Source: CAILHX01 sp964511385 (GTDB lineage: Bacteria; Pseudomonadota; Gammaproteobacteria; Burkholderiales; Methylophilaceae). From it: a stretch of DNA of 64,000 nt. How positions within the stretch are numbered: position 1 is the first letter of the stretch; each line of letters begins with the position of its first letter. The translations under genes were made by a program, and so were the position numbers. Below the pieces are notes generated by a model. The model was given only the letters and a program-made list of their open reading frames with translations. It was not told the DNA's origin and ran no database searches. Shown in pieces: positions 52,601 through 59,825 of this stretch. The stretch is from positions 32,061-96,060 of the forward strand of contig CAZEFE010000009.1 in assembly GCA_964511385.1 (NCBI GenBank), in the 5' to 3' direction.

Positions 52601-53158
52601 ATGAAGGCAAGCAAGTTTATTTGGGCAATGCTGGCGGGTATGTTATTGGCAACGAGTGCAGTCGCCGCGGATGAGGCGGCGCCCGCGACCACTTCGGACG
52701 GGTTTGCCTTGCCGCAGCAGAAAAAAGCATTGGGCGAAGCCCCGCCGCCGCCCGCCGATGTGATGACACCCAGGGAGCGTGCCATGAAAACCCCGATCGG
52801 CCAATTGAAAAACCCCTATGGCGACAAAATTGAAGACATGGCCAAGTGGGGACAGAAGCGCTATATGAGCAATAGCTGTAACGGATGCCACGGCGGCACT
52901 GGCGGTGGCGGCATGTGTCCGCCGCTTTCCAACGAGACCTGGGTTTATGGCAGCGATGACGACACCCTGTTTCGTTTGATTGCGCTGGGCAGCGATGAAT
53001 TGCAGAAACATCTAGGCACTGGCCGCAAAGGCCGCGAAAACGTGGTCGGCCCGATGCCTGCCTTCGGCGACATTATCAAGACCGACGATGAACTGTGGCG
53101 CATCATCACCTTCGTGCGCACCACTTATCGCGGCGATCCTGCCCGCAAGAATTGGTAA
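52601..53158 (+). CDS. xoxG: c-type cytochrome XoxG (electron acceptor of XoxF)
   Basis: A 185-residue periplasmic cytochrome. The signal segment (FIWAMLAGMLLATSAVAA) is followed by a Pro-rich linker, heme motif CNGCH at 93-97 and likely axial Met152 in VGPMPAFGD. An extra cysteine (C106) occurs in a Gly-rich insert after the heme motif. The position after xoxF and xoxJ matches cytochrome XoxG. The ATG at 52601 fits AAGG spacing; earlier in-frame ATGs lack it. The next gene starts 3 bases after the stop. Confidence 0.9.
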   Translation: MKASKFIWAMLAGMLLATSAVAADEAAPATTSDGFALPQQKKALGEAPPPPADVMTPRERAMKTPIGQLKNPYGDKIEDMAKWGQKRYMSNSCNGCHGGTGGGGMCPPLSNETWVYGSDDDTLFRLIALGSDELQKHLGTGRKGRENVVGPMPAFGDIIKTDDELWRIITFVRTTYRGDPARKNW

Positions 53159-53160
53159 CC

Positions 53161-54129
53161 ATGGGCAGTGCGCGCCTGGCCGTTGTCGCCATCCTGTGCC
53201 TGCAAGGCAGTGCCATGCAGGCTGCTGCTGGCACGCATGCCTATGTGACCAATCAGGGAGACCACACGGTTTCTGTGGTTGACCTGGCGCAAGGCAGGGT
53301 TGCCGCCGTCGTCCCGGTGGGGCGTGCGCCGGTGGGCGTGGCGATTGATGCGTTGCAGAACCGTGTCTATGTCTCCAATGTCGATGGGCGTTCGGTGTCC
53401 ATCATCGAGATGGGCACGAACCGCGTGGTCGGCGAGATCGGCATGGACATCGCCCCATTTGGCCTTGTGCTGGATAAAAGCGGGGGGCGATTGTTCGTCG
53501 CCGACTGGTTCCACGACCGGATTCTGGTATTCGACACCGCGACGCTTCAACGGTCGGCCAGCATCACAATGGGCAAGGCTCCCGCCGGGATGGTCTTGAG
53601 CCGGGAGGGGGCAAGCCTGTACGTGGCCAATCGCGACAGTGATGATGTGGGCGTGATTGATATGCGCAGCCTCGCCGTTGTCAGCAAGATACCGGTCGGC
53701 AAGCATCCGTTCGGCATGAGCTTGAGCGGCGACGGGAGGTATTTGTATGTGGTCAATGTCGAGAGCGATTCTGTCTCGGTGATCGACGTGCGGCGCGACG
53801 TGGTGGTGGCGACGATCAAGGTCGGCGAGCATCCCTATTGCGTTGCTTCCAATGCCGATGGCACGCGCATCTACGTTACCAACACCGGCGCGGACAGCGT
53901 TTCGGTCATTGATGCCAAGGCGCTGAAAGTCATTTCCACCATCCCGGTGGATGGTTTTCCCGAAGGGATCGCGTTCGATGCCCAGCATCACCGGATTTAC
54001 GTGGCAAGCTGGATGGACAACGCGCTTTCGGTGATTGACGCAGGCACCAACCGCAAGATCGGCAGCATCCCTACCGGCTCGCAAAGCCGGGCATTCGGCC
54101 AGTTTATCGGCAGCCCGGCGGCGCAATGA
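53161..54129 (+). CDS. Exported YVTN-family beta-propeller protein (paralogue A2)
   Basis: A 322-residue secreted propeller of about seven YVTN blades (THAYVTNQGDHTVSVVDLAQ; RIYVTNTGADSVSVIDAKAL). Signal peptide RLAVVAILCLQGSAMQAAA. It ends FGQFIGSPAAQ, pairing it with the propeller at 1032. Placed two bases after xoxG, it is surely part of the xox operon. It may bind a cofactor, metal chelate or protein of the XoxF electron-transfer system; the true ligand is unknown. Confidence 0.88.
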   Translation: MGSARLAVVAILCLQGSAMQAAAGTHAYVTNQGDHTVSVVDLAQGRVAAVVPVGRAPVGVAIDALQNRVYVSNVDGRSVSIIEMGTNRVVGEIGMDIAPFGLVLDKSGGRLFVADWFHDRILVFDTATLQRSASITMGKAPAGMVLSREGASLYVANRDSDDVGVIDMRSLAVVSKIPVGKHPFGMSLSGDGRYLYVVNVESDSVSVIDVRRDVVVATIKVGEHPYCVASNADGTRIYVTNTGADSVSVIDAKALKVISTIPVDGFPEGIAFDAQHHRIYVASWMDNALSVIDAGTNRKIGSIPTGSQSRAFGQFIGSPAAQ

Positions 54130-54134
54130 GTGAT

Positions 54135-54170
54135 TAACCGCGGATGAACGCGGATACGCACTGATAACCC
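54135..54170. repeat. Short tandem-like intergenic repeat
   Basis: The bases after the propeller stop contain the near-repeated units CGGATGAACG and CGGATACGCA, a type of short interspersed sequence seen between genes in many proteobacteria. A CCCCCGTTTTTTA run follows. No gene is present in this gap of about 70 bases. Confidence 0.4.
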
Positions 54171-54198
54171 CCGTTTTTTACTTTAATAAGGAACCCTC

Positions 54199-54657
54199 AT
54201 GAAAACCCAAGCATTGATCCTGACACTGCTGGGCGGCCTGTTTGCCGCAACCGCCCAGGCTGATACCGCAACAGCGCAGAAACTGGCGGATAAGTACGCC
54301 ACCGCCGCCAAGGCGGCAGACCCTGAATGGGCCGGGCCGACGGCGGAGGAAGGCAAGGCCTTTTTCACCCGCGAAGTGATCCAGTTCAAGGGCGACCGCA
54401 ACAAACCCGGCAAGGCGATTGCCTGTGCCTCTTGCCACACGGCCAACCCGGCTGATTCCGGCAAGCATATTGTCACCGGCAAGAAGATTGCGCCGCTGTC
54501 CCCGGCGGTGAACGCCAGGCGTTTTGCCGACATCAACAAGGTGGAGAAAGGCTTTACCAGGCACTGCAACGAGGTGGTGGGCAGTGATTGCACCCCGGCG
54601 GAAAAAGCTAGCTACATCACCTATGTGATGACCGAGAAAACCCCATCCGGAAAATAA
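54199..54657 (+). CDS. DUF1924 / SHP-like monoheme cytochrome c
   Basis: A 152-residue exported protein (signal ending TAQA/DTA). Heme motif CASCH at 76-80, then KKIAPLSPAVNARRFADINK and a C-terminal FTRHCNEVVGSDCTPAEK with two cysteines (C123, C131). This matches the DUF1924 family, related to the sphaeroides heme protein that uses an Asn ligand before the first cysteine. Here that position is His122, which could give a bis-His heme. It may pass electrons from XoxF/XoxG or handle oxygen species; this is inference. Confidence 0.83.
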   Translation: MKTQALILTLLGGLFAATAQADTATAQKLADKYATAAKAADPEWAGPTAEEGKAFFTREVIQFKGDRNKPGKAIACASCHTANPADSGKHIVTGKKIAPLSPAVNARRFADINKVEKGFTRHCNEVVGSDCTPAEKASYITYVMTEKTPSGK

Positions 54658-54671
54658 AAGGAGTGCTTTGA

Positions 54672-55211
54672 ATGAAACAATTACTGGCGATGATTGCCCT
54701 GGCTGGGCTGCTACCGTGGAGTGCTCATGCGCACGGCCCCAGCCCGCAAAAAGTGGTGAAGGAAGTGGTGATCAAGGCGGAACCAGCCAAGGTATGGGCC
54801 GCACTCAAGGATTTCGGCGGCATCCACAAATGGCATCCGGCGTTGGCGGATACCAGGTTGGAGCAGCGCAAGGATACCGAGAGCGATGCCACGCTGACGC
54901 ACCGCATCCTCACGCTGAAAGATGGCGGCAGCATTGTGGAGAAGCTGCGCGAAGCCAACGACGCCGACATGAAGCTGGATTACAAGATGGTGGAAGGCAC
55001 CATTCCCGTGAGCAACTACCGCGCGGTGATGCAGGTCAAGGCCGGGCCGGGTGCTGGCGAATCCACGCTGACCTGGACCGGGCGTTTTTACAACAAGGCC
55101 AACAGCATGGAGGCCAAACCCGGCGAGGACAACCCGACCGCCAACGCCGTGATTAATGCCATTTACGATGCCGGTCTGGCTGGGTTTAAGAAAATGCTGG
55201 AAGGTCAGTAA
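54672..55211 (+). CDS. MxaD-like periplasmic SRPBCC protein (xox copy)
   Basis: A 179-residue exported protein (signal LAMIALAGLLPWSAHAHG). The SRPBCC pattern VIKAEPAKVWAALKDFGGIH, then KWHPALAD, is parallel to MxaD at 48148 (IKASADTIWKNLGDL...WHPDVA). It probably serves the XoxF system as MxaD serves MxaFI. AAAGGAG precedes the ATG. The stop overlaps the SoxYZ-like gene (TAATG). Confidence 0.88.
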   Translation: MKQLLAMIALAGLLPWSAHAHGPSPQKVVKEVVIKAEPAKVWAALKDFGGIHKWHPALADTRLEQRKDTESDATLTHRILTLKDGGSIVEKLREANDADMKLDYKMVEGTIPVSNYRAVMQVKAGPGAGESTLTWTGRFYNKANSMEAKPGEDNPTANAVINAIYDAGLAGFKKMLEGQ

Positions 55212-56008
55212 TGATCCGGGTGATGAGGAATGCCGTTGTTGTTTTTGGGGTGGCATGCCTAACTGCCTCCGGCATGGCATCGGCGGAGCTGAATGATTCC
55301 GCCTGGCCAGCGGTCAGGGAAAGCTTTTTTGCCGGCCGCCCCATCGTCGGTTCTTCTCTCATCAGGATCGAAGGGCCTCGTGGCGCTGAAAACGGGGCGC
55401 AGGTTCCGGTGACGCTGACAGTCGGCACTGCCCTAAATGCTGCCGATGCCATTACCAAGGTGACCCTGTTGGTCGATGCCAACCCGAAGCCGCTGGTTGG
55501 GGTCTACCACATGCCACCAGCCGGAGGGTTATCGCAGATTTCAACACGCATCCGCCTGGATACCGATTCCTACGTCCGGGCAATCGGTGAAACGGCGGAT
55601 GGACGATTGGTGATGGCATCGACCGTGATCCATGCAGGTGGCGGGTGTGCTGGCGCAGTGAAGGATGATGCGGCCGTTCTGGAATCGGCAGGCAGAATCA
55701 AGCTCCAGACCATTCCACCGATCAGGTTTTCCCAACCGAACACAGCCGTCTTCATGATCAAGCACCCGATGTACACCGGACTGCAACACGATGCCGTGAC
55801 CGGGACAACCAAACCGGCTTTCTTTATCCAATCCGTGTCTTTTCGCTATGAGGGTGAACTGGTCATGCAGGCGGAGTTGGGCGTAGGTACCGCGGAAGAT
55901 CCTTACCTGCGCTTTGATTATCTTCCAGTAAAACCCGGTGTGCTGGAAGCCGTGGCAGAAGACAGCCAAGGCCGGCAATTCAGCGAGCGTACCTATGTTG
56001 ATCGGTGA
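55211..56008 (+). CDS. Quinoprotein dehydrogenase-associated SoxYZ-like carrier
   Basis: A 265-residue exported protein. The first half resembles SoxY, ending in a carrier-type motif AGGGCAG with Cys146; the second half (from about 160) resembles SoxZ (PIRFSQPNTAVFMIKHPMYT; TYVDR end). Such fused SoxYZ-like proteins recur beside PQQ dehydrogenases, where the swinging-cysteine substrate is unknown. Sulfur oxidation itself is not indicated because no other sox genes are present. It is coupled to the MxaD-like gene by a one-base overlap. Confidence 0.88.
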   Translation: MIRVMRNAVVVFGVACLTASGMASAELNDSAWPAVRESFFAGRPIVGSSLIRIEGPRGAENGAQVPVTLTVGTALNAADAITKVTLLVDANPKPLVGVYHMPPAGGLSQISTRIRLDTDSYVRAIGETADGRLVMASTVIHAGGGCAGAVKDDAAVLESAGRIKLQTIPPIRFSQPNTAVFMIKHPMYTGLQHDAVTGTTKPAFFIQSVSFRYEGELVMQAELGVGTAEDPYLRFDYLPVKPGVLEAVAEDSQGRQFSERTYVDR

Positions 56009-56144
56009 TAGTGCTTACTGGAATATACGGGGAGAAAATCCTAGCGAAATGAGGGATAGGCTTCGTCGCGCAAGCAAGGACATGTCATTAATATTAATCC
56101 CATGCAATTACTGCTCATCACATGGTTGCATACTCCATAGTTCT

Positions 56145-56179
56145 AGCCGGGCGCCTCTCCAGCGCCTGGCTATTTTTTT
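56145..56179 (+). terminator. Hairpin terminator directly before the last propeller gene
   Basis: AGCCGGGCGC pairs with GCGCCTGGCT (one G-T pair) around a seven-base loop, followed by seven T. The GAGG ribosome site of the next gene begins right at the end of the T-run and its ATG is 12 bases further. It either ends the xox transcript or works as an attenuator of the propeller gene. Confidence 0.82.
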
Positions 56180-56191
56180 GAGGAAATTCCT

Positions 56192-57160
56192 ATGTCTTCT
56201 ATCAAGAATCAACAAATCATCGCATTGATGGCCATTGCTGTTTGCTGTAGCGGCGAGGCACTGGCAGCCCCACATGCATACGTGCCTAACGAAAAGGATG
56301 GCACGATTTCAGTGATTGATACATCTACTGACAAGGTGGTTCACACCCTGCCCGGCAAAGGCAAACTGGGTAACAAACTCCAGGCTGTCAGCGTCGATCC
56401 GTCCGGCAAGATGCTTTATGTGGTTGTTCGTGATACCAACGCGGTTGCCATGATCGACCTTACCACCCGTGAAGAAAAATTGCGCATTAATGTCGGAGAC
56501 GAGCCCGAAGGCATCAATATTTCGCCCGATGGAAAAACGCTTGCCGCATGCCTTGAGGAAGAGAATGCAATCTCGTTTGTCGATCTTGCGACTTTCAAGC
56601 TGACACATACCGCACCAACGCAGGGGCGAAATCCGGAGCACTGTGTTTATTCCCCGGACGGAAAATGGCTGCTTGCCAGCAATGAAGAGAGCGGTGATGT
56701 GGATGTTATCGATATTGGGACGCACAAGTCGGTGGCACTGATACAGGCGACCAAGCATCCAAGAGGAATTGGATTTTCCCCTGATGGCAAGATCGCGTAT
56801 ATCGCAAATGAAGCGGCCAACTTATTGGAAATGGTCCATGTTGGCGAGTGGAAGGTATTCCACCGTATCAAGGTGGGTGTTCGTTCAAATGGAGTGACGG
56901 TGTCTCCCGATGGCGTGTACGTATACGTCAGCAATGGCGGTGACGGTACGGTCAGTGTTGTCGATACGCGATCCAATAAGGTGGTCAAGACCATCAAGGT
57001 GGGTGAGCGTCCATGGAACATGGCACTGACGCCGGATGGGAAGAAGTTGTATGTGGCTAATGGCCGATCCGGGAACGTTTCTGTGATCGATACAAGCAAA
57101 TGGAAGGTGGTGGCAACGGTTCCGGTTGGCAAGTTGCCATGGGGTGTCGTCATTCGATAA
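56192..57160 (+). CDS. Exported YVTN-family beta-propeller protein (paralogue B2)
   Basis: A 322-residue secreted propeller (signal IIALMAIAVCCSGEALA) with about seven blades, such as RSGNVSVIDTSKWKVVATVP. It shares NPEH, RSNGVTVSPDG, NGGDGTVSVVD and RPWNMALTPDGKKLYV with the propeller at 4167, so the two are paralogues. GAGG lies nine bases before the ATG, directly after a hairpin and T-run that may control expression. Last gene of the xox cluster. Confidence 0.88.
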   Translation: MSSIKNQQIIALMAIAVCCSGEALAAPHAYVPNEKDGTISVIDTSTDKVVHTLPGKGKLGNKLQAVSVDPSGKMLYVVVRDTNAVAMIDLTTREEKLRINVGDEPEGINISPDGKTLAACLEEENAISFVDLATFKLTHTAPTQGRNPEHCVYSPDGKWLLASNEESGDVDVIDIGTHKSVALIQATKHPRGIGFSPDGKIAYIANEAANLLEMVHVGEWKVFHRIKVGVRSNGVTVSPDGVYVYVSNGGDGTVSVVDTRSNKVVKTIKVGERPWNMALTPDGKKLYVANGRSGNVSVIDTSKWKVVATVPVGKLPWGVVIR

Positions 57161-57272
57161 TGCAATGATCGCGAAGGCCTCGTTCAATCTTTTGGGCGAG
57201 GACCGAGGCATGCATGTATTTCGAGGCATAAGCTTATTGCCGAATGGTAGTGCGGCGCGAGGGAGGTTGTAG

Positions 57273-57527
57273 GTGCTGGAGTTTTTTGCAAAAATTGTTA
57301 CCAATGCGAGGGAATCTGCAAAATTGTGGCAGGTATTCCAACAGAATTCTTATTTATCGAGAATCGCGAAAAGGAATTTTGAGAAGGCCCTGCAGGGTCG
57401 GGGGCTTGCCATAAGTGATGGTGTTTTAAAACGTGCCCGGGCGGCATCTGCTGGAAACAGGAAGTTAACGGTAGGGCAGTTTCTTGACGAAAGCTATAAG
57501 CAGAAGAAATTGTCCCATAACATGTAA
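57273..57527 (+). CDS. Small basic protein of unknown function
   Basis: An 84-residue protein starting with GTG, six bases after a strong GGAGG. It is helical and basic (SRIAKRNFEKALQGRGLAI; LKRARAASAGNRKLTVGQFL), without signal peptide or membrane segment. The ribosome site supports it as a real gene. I do not recognise the family. It lies about 110 bases after the propeller gene and just before the convergent sbp-EAL terminator. Confidence 0.55.
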   Translation: MLEFFAKIVTNARESAKLWQVFQQNSYLSRIAKRNFEKALQGRGLAISDGVLKRARAASAGNRKLTVGQFLDESYKQKKLSHNM

Positions 57528-57558
57528 GCTCAAGGGCAGGCTTGGGCATCCCGGGCGC

Positions 57559-57584
57559 AAAAAAAAGGCGCCACTGAGGACGCC
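57559..57584 (-). terminator. Terminator of the sbp-EAL operon
   Basis: Read on the minus strand, GGCGTCC and GGCGCC arms form a short stem (six pairs, one wobble) followed by eight T. It lies 28 bases past the stop of the EAL gene. Confidence 0.7.
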
Positions 57585-57611
57585 CAAGGGAGGAGACATG
57601 CAATAAACAGG

Positions 57612-58457
57612 TTATGCGGCGGCGCGCACGGTGTTCGATTCTTTCTGCCAGAAATAGGCCGCTTCAGGACGGGCCAGGTGGAAGCCTTGCAGCAGGGTGG
57701 CCCCGGAATCCAGCGCAATCTGGTGCTGTACCGGGTTTTCTATGCCTTCGATAATGGCCTGGGCATCGAGTTGCTGCACCAGTTCGATCAGTTTCGGCAA
57801 CGCCTTCCTGACGCGCGGGTTGGCTTGCGCTTCCTGGATGATGCTGAGGTCAAGCTTGACGAAATCAGGCGCGACGTCCCACAAGCGGTCAAGGTTGGAA
57901 TGCTTGCTGCCAAAGTCGTCGATCGCAATCCGGTAGCCGCGGTCACGGTAATTGCCGATGGCTTCCTTCAGTTTGCTGTCGACTTCGACGGCGTTCTCCA
58001 GTATCTCGATCACCACCTGGTGCGTCGGCACCGAATGTTCGTGCAGGATGCGTTCGAACACCTTGCCGTGCGCATTGATGCTGGTAAGCAGCTTGGGGTG
58101 CACATTGAGGAACAGCAGTCCGCGATCGGCGGGCAGCGTCCGGTAATTCAGCGTGTGCAGCGTGCGCGCCACCCGATCCAGTTTGACCAGGCGGCCCTGG
58201 CTATCGGCGAAGCTGAAGGCAAACAAGGGGCTGACCGCATCGGCGAGGCCGATCGATGGGCGCAACAAGGCTTCGTAGCCGAGCGGTTTCCCGCCTTGGC
58301 CGGCATCGACGACCGGCTGGAATACGCTGCGCAGATGCAGGCCAAGGAACTTGCTGACGATGTCGTGTTCCTGGATTTCCAGGCCGAAGTCATCCAGGTC
58401 GAGGTATAGCGCCTCGTGCAGGTTGGCTTTCAGCGATTCGAAATTCTGCTGTGACAT
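57612..58457 (-). CDS. EAL-domain protein (c-di-GMP phosphodiesterase type)
   Basis: A 281-residue cytoplasmic protein that is essentially one EAL domain. EALLRP is intact, as are NVHPKLL, EILENAVE and AIDDFGSKHSNLDRL (Asp pair for metal binding), with FVKLDLSII and a terminal IEGIE-LLQGFHLARP. The usual DDFGTGYSS is DDFGSKHSN, so loop 6 differs and activity needs testing. It begins 12 bases after the sulfate-binding protein gene, so it is co-transcribed with sbp. Confidence 0.9.
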   Translation of the reverse strand: MSQQNFESLKANLHEALYLDLDDFGLEIQEHDIVSKFLGLHLRSVFQPVVDAGQGGKPLGYEALLRPSIGLADAVSPLFAFSFADSQGRLVKLDRVARTLHTLNYRTLPADRGLLFLNVHPKLLTSINAHGKVFERILHEHSVPTHQVVIEILENAVEVDSKLKEAIGNYRDRGYRIAIDDFGSKHSNLDRLWDVAPDFVKLDLSIIQEAQANPRVRKALPKLIELVQQLDAQAIIEGIENPVQHQIALDSGATLLQGFHLARPEAAYFWQKESNTVRAAA

Positions 58458-58469
58458 GGCGATCTCGCT

Positions 58470-59453
58470 TTATTTGGCGTAAATCTGGTCGAACAGGCCG
58501 CCGTCGGCAAAGTGCGTTTTCTGGGTTTTCTGCCATCCGCCGAACAACTCATCCACTGTGAATAGCTGCAATGGCTTGAACTCGGAGGCATGTTTGGCAG
58601 CAACGCTGGCCAGGCGTGGGCGCAAGTGGTGGCGTGCGGCAATCTCCTGGCCTTCCTCGGAAAAGTGGTAGTTGAGGTAGGCTTCGGCCGCCGCTCGGGT
58701 TTTGCGCTTGTCCACCACCTTGTCCACGATGGCAACCGGATTTTCGGCAAGAATGCTGACCGACGGGTAAACCACTTCGAACTGGTCTGCGCCCAACTCA
58801 GCCTTGATCAGTGCCGCTTCGTTTTCAAACGTCAGCAGCACGTCGCCGATGCCGCGCTGGGCAAAGGTGGTGGTGGCACCGCGCCCGCCGGCATCCAGTA
58901 CCGGCACATTCTTGAACAGTTTGCCGACAAAGGCCTTGGCCTGTGCCGCATCGCCGCCGTTCTTGAGTACCGAGCCCCAGGCCGCCAGGTAGCTGTAGCG
59001 CCCGTTGCCGGAGGTTTTTGGATTGGGCACGATCACCGCGATGCCGGGTTTGACCAGGTCGTTCCAATCCTTGATGTTCTTGGGATTGTTTTTGCGCACC
59101 AGGAACACCGTGGTGGAGGTGGTGGGCGCGCTGCCGTTGGGCAGGCGCTTCTGCCAATCGGCGGGGATCAGCTTGCGGTCGGCCAGCACGTCAATGTCGT
59201 TGGCTTGGTTCATGGTCACCACGTCGGCTTCCAGCCCGTCGGCCACGGCGCGAATCTGCTTGCTGGAGCCGCCGTGCGACTGGTTGATGGTAAGCGTTTC
59301 GCCGGACTTGGCTTTCCAGTATTTGGCAAACGCCTGGTTGTAATCCTTGTAGAACTCGCGGGTCACATCGTAGGACACGTTGAGCAGGGTGGTGTCAGCG
59401 TAAGCAAAGCCAGAGGCAGCCAGCAGGGCGGCGATCGCGGTCTTCTTGAACAT
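58470..59453 (-). CDS. sbp: Sulfate-binding protein Sbp
   Basis: A 327-residue periplasmic binding protein (signal AIAALLAASGFAYA). Family landmarks are LLNVSYDVTREFYKDYN, QSHGGSSKQ, IVPNPKTSGNGRYSYLAAWG and DVLLTFENEA. It delivers sulfate to the CysT/CysW/CysA transporter, encoded 40 kb away. It is followed in the same operon by an EAL protein. The A+T-rich region upstream resembles that before cysT. Confidence 0.95.
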   Translation of the reverse strand: MFKKTAIAALLAASGFAYADTTLLNVSYDVTREFYKDYNQAFAKYWKAKSGETLTINQSHGGSSKQIRAVADGLEADVVTMNQANDIDVLADRKLIPADWQKRLPNGSAPTTSTTVFLVRKNNPKNIKDWNDLVKPGIAVIVPNPKTSGNGRYSYLAAWGSVLKNGGDAAQAKAFVGKLFKNVPVLDAGGRGATTTFAQRGIGDVLLTFENEAALIKAELGADQFEVVYPSVSILAENPVAIVDKVVDKRKTRAAAEAYLNYHFSEEGQEIAARHHLRPRLASVAAKHASEFKPLQLFTVDELFGGWQKTQKTHFADGGLFDQIYAK

Positions 59454-59469
59454 GGTGCGGCTTTCAGCA

Positions 59470-59545
59470 ATTTAAGATGCCGCAACTATAAAGGGGCAAT
59501 TTAATAATTGGAAAGAATAAGTTTTTATAATTATATTCTTTTTAT
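59470..59545 (-). promoter_or_regulatory. A+T-rich control region of sbp
   Basis: About 75 bases dominated by A and T (AGTTTTTATAATTATATTCT) directly upstream of sbp, likely promoter plus CysB-type site. It is part of the gene-free stretch 59454-59825, which also holds a hairpin (59587-59612) and a REP-like repeat (59644-59714). Confidence 0.4.
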
Positions 59546-59586
59546 GAATTAGCGCCTGGCATCCGATCGATGCGTTTGATGCGCGC

Positions 59587-59612
59587 AAAAAAAAGCATGG
59601 CGTTCGCCATGC
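59587..59612 (-). terminator. Hairpin with minus-strand T-run
   Basis: GCATGGC and GCCATGC form a 7-base stem with a GTTC loop; on the minus strand it is followed by eight T. It could end the transcript of the gene at 59826-61406, though it lies some 210 bases past that stop. Confidence 0.6.
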
Positions 59613-59643
59613 CCGGATGCTTGAAACTGATTGCTCAGTAGCC

Positions 59644-59714
59644 GTAGGGTGGGCAGATTTTCTGCCCACGTATCGTTCATCTTGCCGCGTGGGCAAACAA
59701 GTTGCCCACCCTAC
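59644..59714. repeat. REP-like double hairpin repeat
   Basis: The 71-base unit begins GTAGGGTGGGCA and ends TGCCCACCCTAC. Each half forms its own hairpin: GTGGGCA with TGCCCAC at 59649-59669 and again at 59689-59709. This is the layout of REP/BIME-type interspersed repeats. Confidence 0.75.
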
Positions 59715-59825
59715 TTGGCTGTGGCAGGCGGAGCAAAAGCCATCGGTGGGAATACAACCGCTGGAAAGGCTGGCGGCTTGAAAAGCAGAGCTGGATCACC
59801 TTTGCCACGGCGATTAGCTGGGTGG

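Noticed and set aside
55211..56008. Sox thiosulfate oxidation pathway
   Set aside because: Only a SoxYZ-like fusion is present; soxA, soxX, soxB and soxCD are absent and the context is a PQQ dehydrogenase.
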